From Elusimicrobiota bacterium (GTDB taxonomy: Bacteria > Elusimicrobiota > Elusimicrobia > UBA1565 > JACRDR01), in contig JACQPI010000093.1 in NCBI GenBank assembly GCA_016207585.1, positions 1 to 11,054 of the forward strand: a DNA stretch of 11,054 bases. The letters are read 5' to 3'. Below are positions 6,938 to 11,054 of this stretch, piece after piece. The position numbers and the translations under genes are program-made. The notes below the pieces were generated by a model, which did not search any database, was not told the DNA's origin, and worked only from the letters and a program-made list of their open reading frames with translations. Numbering within the stretch: the stretch's first letter is position 1; each line of letters begins with the position of its first letter.

Positions 6938-7741
6938 CTATTCGCGCAGCCGGCGGGCGGTGAATAGAAAGGCGTCGGGGCTGGGACCCCCGAGGTCGTC
7001 CGGGTCGAGGCCGGCGCGACGGAGGGCCTCGAGAAGCTCTCGGGCGCGCTCCTCGGCGCCCTCGGCCGGTCCGTCCTGCTCCACCTCGTAGAGCGCGACC
7101 GGAGCTCCGGTTTCATCGAGAGCCTTCGTCCGACCCAGCGTGACGGACAGTTTCGCCAAGCGCGGGCGGGGAAGCGAAATGATCGAGCGCTCTTTCGTAT
7201 TGGAGGCGGCCGGGAAGAGCCGGGTCGGGGGCAAATCCTCCCGCGCCCGGGTCACGACCCCCTTCCCGGGCCAGTCCCCCTTCGCCAGGAGCGCATGCGC
7301 TTGCTCGGCCAAGTCCAGGATCGGGGCGCCGGGGCGAAGCAGATTGTCGAAGAATTTTCCTGAAACGACCAGCAGCTCCGTCCCTAGGTCCTGCTCCAAA
7401 GAATCCTTCTCATCCTCGATCTCGGCAAGAGCGGCCACCAGGCCCGCCGCCTCGACGCGTCCGAGCGCGCGGCTTCTGGAAGTCTGAAAGGTTGGCGCGT
7501 CACCCGCATCCTTGAGCCTCGCCTTGATTGGAAGCTCGAGGTGCTTGAGCCGGAAGCGGTCGCCGTCGAACGCGTCGAAGTAGAAGTCCCTTCGGCGGAC
7601 GATGTCCTTTCCCGGGTCGCGAAGCTTGAGGAGTTTGTCGTAGCCCGTCCTCACCAGCGGCACGCGCACCTCGACGACGGTTTTTACCGGGGCCACACCG
7701 TGGGCGGCCGTCGCAAGGACGAAGGGGAGTATCGCAATCAC
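6938..7741 (-). CDS. Small CYTH-like protein with N-terminal hydrophobic segment, possibly exported
   Basis: This 267-residue protein is not firmly recognised. Residues 1-18 (MIAILPFVLATAAHGVAP) look like a short signal peptide, though without a positive n-region. What follows resembles a CYTH (triphosphate tunnel) domain. TVVEVRVPL (21-29) sits where the ExExK strand belongs. RDFYFDAFDG (51-60), with LELPIKARLK (68-77), resembles the second and third strands. KLSVTLGRTKALDETG, ending in YEVEQDG (218-224), resembles the acidic ExE strand. CYTH enzymes hydrolyse or transfer triphosphates or form cAMP using a metal; here ExExK is degenerate (VEVRV), so activity is uncertain. The GTG start follows an in-frame stop 18 nt upstream (TAG) and has no Shine-Dalgarno sequence. 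It is divergent from the exported gene at 7843. The fold is inferred from pattern only. Confidence 0.75.
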   Translation of the reverse strand: MIAILPFVLATAAHGVAPVKTVVEVRVPLVRTGYDKLLKLRDPGKDIVRRRDFYFDAFDGDRFRLKHLELPIKARLKDAGDAPTFQTSRSRALGRVEAAGLVAALAEIEDEKDSLEQDLGTELLVVSGKFFDNLLRPGAPILDLAEQAHALLAKGDWPGKGVVTRAREDLPPTRLFPAASNTKERSIISLPRPRLAKLSVTLGRTKALDETGAPVALYEVEQDGPAEGAEERARELLEALRRAGLDPDDLGGPSPDAFLFTARRLRE

Positions 7742-7750
7742 GGAAAGCGT

Positions 7751-7780
7751 ATTGTACTACACCGCTCGACGCACCGACAA
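7751..7780 (-). promoter_or_regulatory. Likely promoter of the CYTH-like gene
   Basis: On the minus strand TTGTCG (7780-7775, 4 of 6) and TACAAT (7756-7751, 5 of 6) are spaced by 18 nt. The -10 ends 9 nt before the GTG start, so the transcript would have a leader of only about 3 nt. This agrees with the absence of a ribosome-binding site. Confidence 0.5.
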
Positions 7781-7828
7781 GGCGGCTAAAAACCTTAATG
7801 CCCCTTTAGGTGCTCTCTCCACATTTAT

Positions 7829-7834
7829 TACAAT
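7829..7834 (+). promoter_or_regulatory. Likely -10 element of the exported-protein gene pair
   Basis: TACAAT (5 of 6 to TATAAT) ends 8 nt before the ATG at 7843, so transcription would begin at or within about 2 nt of the start codon. No Shine-Dalgarno sequence and no good -35 are seen. The same hexamer serves the divergent gene 73 bp away on the other strand. Confidence 0.45.
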
Positions 7835-7842
7835 AGCCGGCG

Positions 7843-9630
7843 ATGCGGCGATCCAACCTTCTCCTGCCGGGCGCGATCCTGCTCGTTTCGTTCGGGCACG
7901 CGGACCCGCGGGCAGAGCCCCCGGCGCCTGCCGCTCGCGCCGCGCAGAGGGCGATCGTGCTGTCCCCCGACGATCCGCCCTACGACCATACGAAAACTCC
8001 GCTGGCAGACGACGATTTTCTTCTTCTATCCAAGAACGGCTACCGTTTTCAGGCCGATGGGACGATACGCCCCCCCGGCACCACCCGCCCCGTGGGCCGC
8101 TCCGAAATGCCTCTTTTGATCGAAGAGCTGACCGGAAAACAGCGCCTCAAGGCGATGCTGGAACTGGATGTCCTCTTCAACCGCCATGGAACTAAGAATC
8201 TTCCTGCCGACGCGCTGACGGAAGTCCGCCGCATCGCCCGCCAGAACTGGCCCGTCCTGCCCCAACGTCTCAGATCGGATCTCAAGTCCTATTTTTCCCT
8301 CCGGGAGATCGAGGCGATGGACACGGGGGTGAAACCCATCCGCGCGCCGCACACCTGGCTCCCCCTGGAAGCCCCGGCTCCCTACGCCGCCGCCGATTCC
8401 ACGCTTCCGGCGCCCGCGGCTGGAGCGGAACCTCCCGCGGCGGCGTCCGCAGCCCCGGCGTTTAAGGTCTCCGAACCCTCGGCCCCCCCTCGTCTGGAGC
8501 CGGTCGGGACGCCGGTCGCCCCGCCCCCTCAGGACTCCGCCCCGGAAGAAACGCCCGCCGCGCAACCGCCCGCGCCGCCCACCGCGACGCCTCCTCAGAC
8601 GCTGGTCGAGGCGGAGCTCGCTCTGCCCGCCCAGGCCCTCTCCGAAAGTTTCCCCGAGATATCGAGCGATGAATTCGAAAAACACCTGGCCCAGTCCGAC
8701 CACTCCCCCGAGATGCGCCTTCTCCTCAAAATGATCTCGGACCACGCCTCGCGTCCCGTCCGCCGCCTCGCGTTGGGAGCGCTCGACAAGCACCGCCCCG
8801 CCCTATCCATCGATGCGCAACGCGCCGCCGCGCGCGCGTATGCCTGGACCGAGGAGCTTTCGGGTCCTCCTCAGCACACGCGCATCGCGCTTCAAACAGG
8901 ATCCGTCCTATGGTCCCAAAGCCGCTTTCTCTTCGGGATCTCGCAGATGCTTCTGCCCGCCACGGAGAATTATTACCGCGGCCTGGGCATGCCGGCGCCC
9001 AAGTTGGAGGCGCTCAATCCCTCGGCCGCCGGCCAAGCCGAAGCCGCGGACGACGGCAAGACGGCCCGATTCTCCGATGGAAGCCGCCGCCTCCAATACA
9101 CCCCGGAGCAGTCGGCGGGAGCTCTCCTGCATGAACTCGTTACGCTGGCGCTGACGAAGGCTGGGAGCGGCGCGGATGCCTACCGGAACGAACTCTTCGC
9201 GCGATCCTGCGAATTCCAGTTCTACGATAACCTGAGCAAGGACACGGGGAAACCGCCTCTTTTGGACCGCCAGAAACACGTCCAATACGCCGAGTGGCGG
9301 GACCGTCCCATGGACGCCTGGGATTTTACGCTGCAGTCCCTGACGGCTCCCCTCCCCGCGACGGCGCTGCCCCACCTGAGCGGCGGCCCGGACAGCCGCA
9401 AGAATTGGGCGCTTCGGCACGATCTCTCCTTGTTGAAGGGTGCCGGGCTGCCTGAAACGCCGGATGTTCCCCAAAACGTTCGAACCTCGGATTTCTCCGC
9501 GGATCCCGAGCCTTCCCTGGAGGAAGCGGTCCGCCGAGAACTGAGAGAGGCCGCGCAGCCCTCGGCGGCCGAGAGGGAATGGCTGAGCCAAGAAAACGGT
9601 ATTCGCGAGAAAATGAATGAACCTCGGTGA
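7843..9630 (+). CDS. Exported protein of unknown function with Pro/Ala-rich linker and a broken HExxH-like motif
   Basis: This 595-residue protein is not assigned to a family. It starts with a signal peptide: RR at 2-3, hydrophobic LLLPGAILLVSF (6-17), probable cleavage after GHA (18-20). A mostly helical N-terminal region (about 25-165) leads to a long Pro/Ala-rich low-complexity linker (about 172-256). A C-terminal globular region runs from about 260 to 595. The latter contains AGALLHELVTLALT (H430, E431, T434) and then NELFARSCEFQFY (E450). This resembles the HExxH...E pattern of zinc peptidases, with Thr in place of the second His, so it is probably not an active protease of that type. 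It is likely periplasmic or surface-located. Its last codons overlap the next exported gene by 14 bp. Function unknown. Confidence 0.85.
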   Translation: MRRSNLLLPGAILLVSFGHADPRAEPPAPAARAAQRAIVLSPDDPPYDHTKTPLADDDFLLLSKNGYRFQADGTIRPPGTTRPVGRSEMPLLIEELTGKQRLKAMLELDVLFNRHGTKNLPADALTEVRRIARQNWPVLPQRLRSDLKSYFSLREIEAMDTGVKPIRAPHTWLPLEAPAPYAAADSTLPAPAAGAEPPAAASAAPAFKVSEPSAPPRLEPVGTPVAPPPQDSAPEETPAAQPPAPPTATPPQTLVEAELALPAQALSESFPEISSDEFEKHLAQSDHSPEMRLLLKMISDHASRPVRRLALGALDKHRPALSIDAQRAAARAYAWTEELSGPPQHTRIALQTGSVLWSQSRFLFGISQMLLPATENYYRGLGMPAPKLEALNPSAAGQAEAADDGKTARFSDGSRRLQYTPEQSAGALLHELVTLALTKAGSGADAYRNELFARSCEFQFYDNLSKDTGKPPLLDRQKHVQYAEWRDRPMDAWDFTLQSLTAPLPATALPHLSGGPDSRKNWALRHDLSLLKGAGLPETPDVPQNVRTSDFSADPEPSLEEAVRRELREAAQPSAAEREWLSQENGIREKMNEPR

Positions 9631-10207
9631 CCGACGTCGCGCCCGCCTCGCGGCGGCTTTGCCGTGGCTGCTCCTGGCCGGACTGCTCGACGCCTGGAGC
9701 GCCCCAAGCCGCGCGGCGCATACGCTGTATACGTCGCCCCTGCGCACGTTCGCCTGCGAAGTGCCGGGCGGCTGGCAGGCGCTGGAGTTGCAGACTCCCG
9801 CGGGCTCCTCCGCCCACTTCCTCGGCCCCGCGGAAGCCGACGGCGCCTGGCGCGCGGCGCTGCACGTCCACTTTCTTCAAAAGGATCAAGCCGGGTTCAT
9901 CCCTTTCGACGCGCTTCTGAAACGCGAACGGGCCTCCGATCCGTTGAGCCGCAGGGAAGCTTCCGTTATTTCCCGCCGGAACGTCGCCCGCGGCTCGGCG
10001 AGGCGCTTCGAGGTGTCGGAAACCCGGCTCCTGCCGGACGGCGGCCTTCCCGGCCGGCCCGTCATACTCCACCACTACTACGCCATGATCCCCGCTCCGG
10101 ACGGGTATTTCGTGGTCAAGCTATCGACCCTTCGCGAAACGTACCTCGCCTATCGGGACGATTTCGACCGCGCGCTGGGCACCTTCCAGATCCTCGGTGC
10201 GCCATAA
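9617..10207 (+). CDS. Small exported protein, possibly PsbP/Mog1-like
   Basis: This 196-residue protein has a long signal peptide: Arg-rich n-region (DRRRAR, 5-10), hydrophobic LAAALPWLLLAGLL (11-24), likely cleavage near SRAA (31-34). The mature part begins with YTSPLRTFACEVPGGWQALE (38-57), a strand-turn pattern like that of PsbP/Mog1-type small domains, where a short strand leads to a P-x-GW turn. It ends YFVVKLSTLRETYLAYRDDFDRAL, like the C-terminal strand and helix of such folds. The assignment is by pattern only. The ATG lies within the end of the upstream exported gene (14-bp overlap), so the two are probably cotranslated and may act together in the envelope. Its last 92 bp run antisense to the 3' end of the convergent amidase gene. 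Confidence 0.8.
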   Translation: MNLGDRRRARLAAALPWLLLAGLLDAWSAPSRAAHTLYTSPLRTFACEVPGGWQALELQTPAGSSAHFLGPAEADGAWRAALHVHFLQKDQAGFIPFDALLKRERASDPLSRREASVISRRNVARGSARRFEVSETRLLPDGGLPGRPVILHHYYAMIPAPDGYFVVKLSTLRETYLAYRDDFDRALGTFQILGAP

Positions 10208-11015
10208 CCCGGTAACACGGTCGATCGGCGTCGCGGACGCGAAGCGCCCGCGCCCCCGACGCTTCCGAGACGTCAAGGCGGCAGGGCGCGTCGCGATAAA
10301 CATCCTCCCCGAACGGGGAAAAAACGTATTCGGAACCGTCGTACTCGTAGGAAGGATCCCGACCCGACCGGTTGACGGATACGACATAGGACTGGGCCAA
10401 TATCGCCTGCGCCGAGCCGAGCGTGCGGAACTGGTAGCTTTTGTGAGGCCCCCCGATCCAGCACGACGGCACCAGGATGAGCTCCGCCCCGGCGCGGCCG
10501 TATTCCATGAAAAGCCGCGGGAATCGGATGTCGAAGCAGATCGCGAAGCCGATCTTCCACCCCCGGTAGAGCGCGACCACCCCGGAGTCGCCGGGGGTGT
10601 AGACGCGGGACTCGGGCGACCGGCCGACGGTGAAAAGATGCGTTTTGCGGTAACACGCCTCGATGCCTCCGCTCGGATCGATCAAGACGATCGTATTGAA
10701 AGGTTTTTTACGATCCGCCGCGTTTCTTTCGGGAAACCCCGCGACGATCCCCGTCCGGCAGCGGCGCGCCAATTCCCGGATCCGCCCGATCACCGGATCG
10801 GGCGGCCGCAGCGCGAACGAGCGCGGGGACTTCGTGACGAAGCCGGTCAAGGTCAATTCCGGGAAAACAAAAAGCTGCTCCCGGGAGGGCGTACCCGCCG
10901 CCCGCCGCAAGCGGCCGCGGATCGCGTCCTCCATGCGGCGCAGGTTCTCTTCCGGGTCGTTCCATGCCAGGTCGATCGCAACCGGCTGGACGTATAACGC
11001 GGGCCTTTTCGTCAT
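10116..11015 (-). CDS. Carbon-nitrogen hydrolase (nitrilase superfamily), omega-amidase-like
   Basis: This 299-residue cytosolic enzyme hydrolyses an amide or nitrile C-N bond through a Glu-Lys-Cys triad. All three are present: E53 in FPELTLTGF, K124 in YRKTHLF, and C160 in AICFDIRFP. The N-terminus enters the first strand directly (LYVQPVAIDLAWNDPEENL), as in YafV/Nit2-type amidases that process omega-amides such as 2-oxoglutaramate; substrate is not proven. The frame is open upstream to the window edge, but homology supports the ATG at 11015. The family core ends near residue 262. The last 30 residues (270-299), rich in Arg and Gly, are read antisense to the convergent exported gene and look like read-through rather than conserved protein. 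A stop may have been lost. Confidence 0.9.
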   Translation of the reverse strand: MTKRPALYVQPVAIDLAWNDPEENLRRMEDAIRGRLRRAAGTPSREQLFVFPELTLTGFVTKSPRSFALRPPDPVIGRIRELARRCRTGIVAGFPERNAADRKKPFNTIVLIDPSGGIEACYRKTHLFTVGRSPESRVYTPGDSGVVALYRGWKIGFAICFDIRFPRLFMEYGRAGAELILVPSCWIGGPHKSYQFRTLGSAQAILAQSYVVSVNRSGRDPSYEYDGSEYVFSPFGEDVYRDAPCRLDVSEASGARALRVRDADRPCYRVMAHRGSGRCPARGRNRPDRRGTFREGSIA

Positions 11016-11020
11016 GGCGT

Positions 11021-11054
11021 TCAGTATTCGGGCCGCAGCCGGGCCAGCGCCTTC
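11021..11054 (-). CDS. Probable 3' end of an upstream gene (fragment)
   Basis: On the minus strand the frame entering the window reads KALARLRPEY and ends with TGA 5 nt before the ATG of the amidase. The composition is that of an ordinary C-terminal helix and the tight spacing fits an operon. Only ten codons are visible, so neither function nor reality is certain; the amidase frame is also open here. Confidence 0.4.
   Translation of the reverse strand, partial: KALARLRPEY

Noticed and set aside
8026..8793. A minus-strand frame opposite the exported protein
   Set aside because: The translation is Gly/Arg repeats produced by the Pro/Ala linker on the other strand.
10197..10997. A 266-codon plus-strand frame
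   Set aside because: It is antisense to the amidase with its complete Glu-Lys-Cys triad.

Overview
The window is a GC-rich (clearly above 60% by eye), densely packed bacterial chromosome segment. Genes overlap by 1 to 14 bp, several starts are GTG, and three or four products carry or may carry export signals, which suggests a Gram-negative-type cell. The gene set is ordinary housekeeping plus poorly conserved exported proteins. No mobile element, CRISPR array, tRNA or rRNA was seen. The lineage cannot be fixed from the sequence; an uncultivated high-GC group (Elusimicrobiota-, Deltaproteobacteria- or Acidobacteria-like) is only a guess.

Layout. (1) The left edge holds the first 26 codons of a response regulator on the minus strand. 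A 137-bp divergent intergenic region with a perfect 8-bp inverted repeat separates it from a two-gene plus-strand operon (217-2774). The first gene encodes a soluble PRC-barrel/MgtE_N/CBS protein. The second, overlapping it by ATGA, encodes an Nramp-superfamily transporter whose canonical metal-site residues are altered. (2) This operon meets tail to tail, with stop codons overlapping by 4 bp, a minus-strand operon nadK-recN-gltX (6836 to 2771): NAD kinase, the RecN repair ATPase and glutamyl-tRNA synthetase, joined by TAATG and GTGA overlaps with good Shine-Dalgarno sequences for recN and gltX. (3) Upstream of nadK is a nested palindrome directly after the stop of a minus-strand gene (6938-7741) for a small CYTH-like protein with an N-terminal hydrophobic segment. 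That gene diverges across 101 bp from a plus-strand pair of exported proteins (7843-9630 and 9617-10207) of unknown function. (4) The right end holds a minus-strand nitrilase-superfamily amidase (11015-10116), whose 3' end overlaps the second exported gene by 92 bp, and the last codons of an apparent upstream gene.

Functional reading. The most suggestive unit is the MgtE_N/CBS-Nramp operon. It couples the cytosolic regulatory module known from MgtE magnesium channels to a different membrane transporter that has lost the methionine selecting for transition metals. This is consistent with a two-protein regulated Mg2+ (or other divalent ion) uptake system. Three gene starts lie 8-11 nt after a good -10-like hexamer with no Shine-Dalgarno sequence, suggesting leaderless or near-leaderless mRNAs. 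The exported proteins at 6938-10207 are the least described part of the window.
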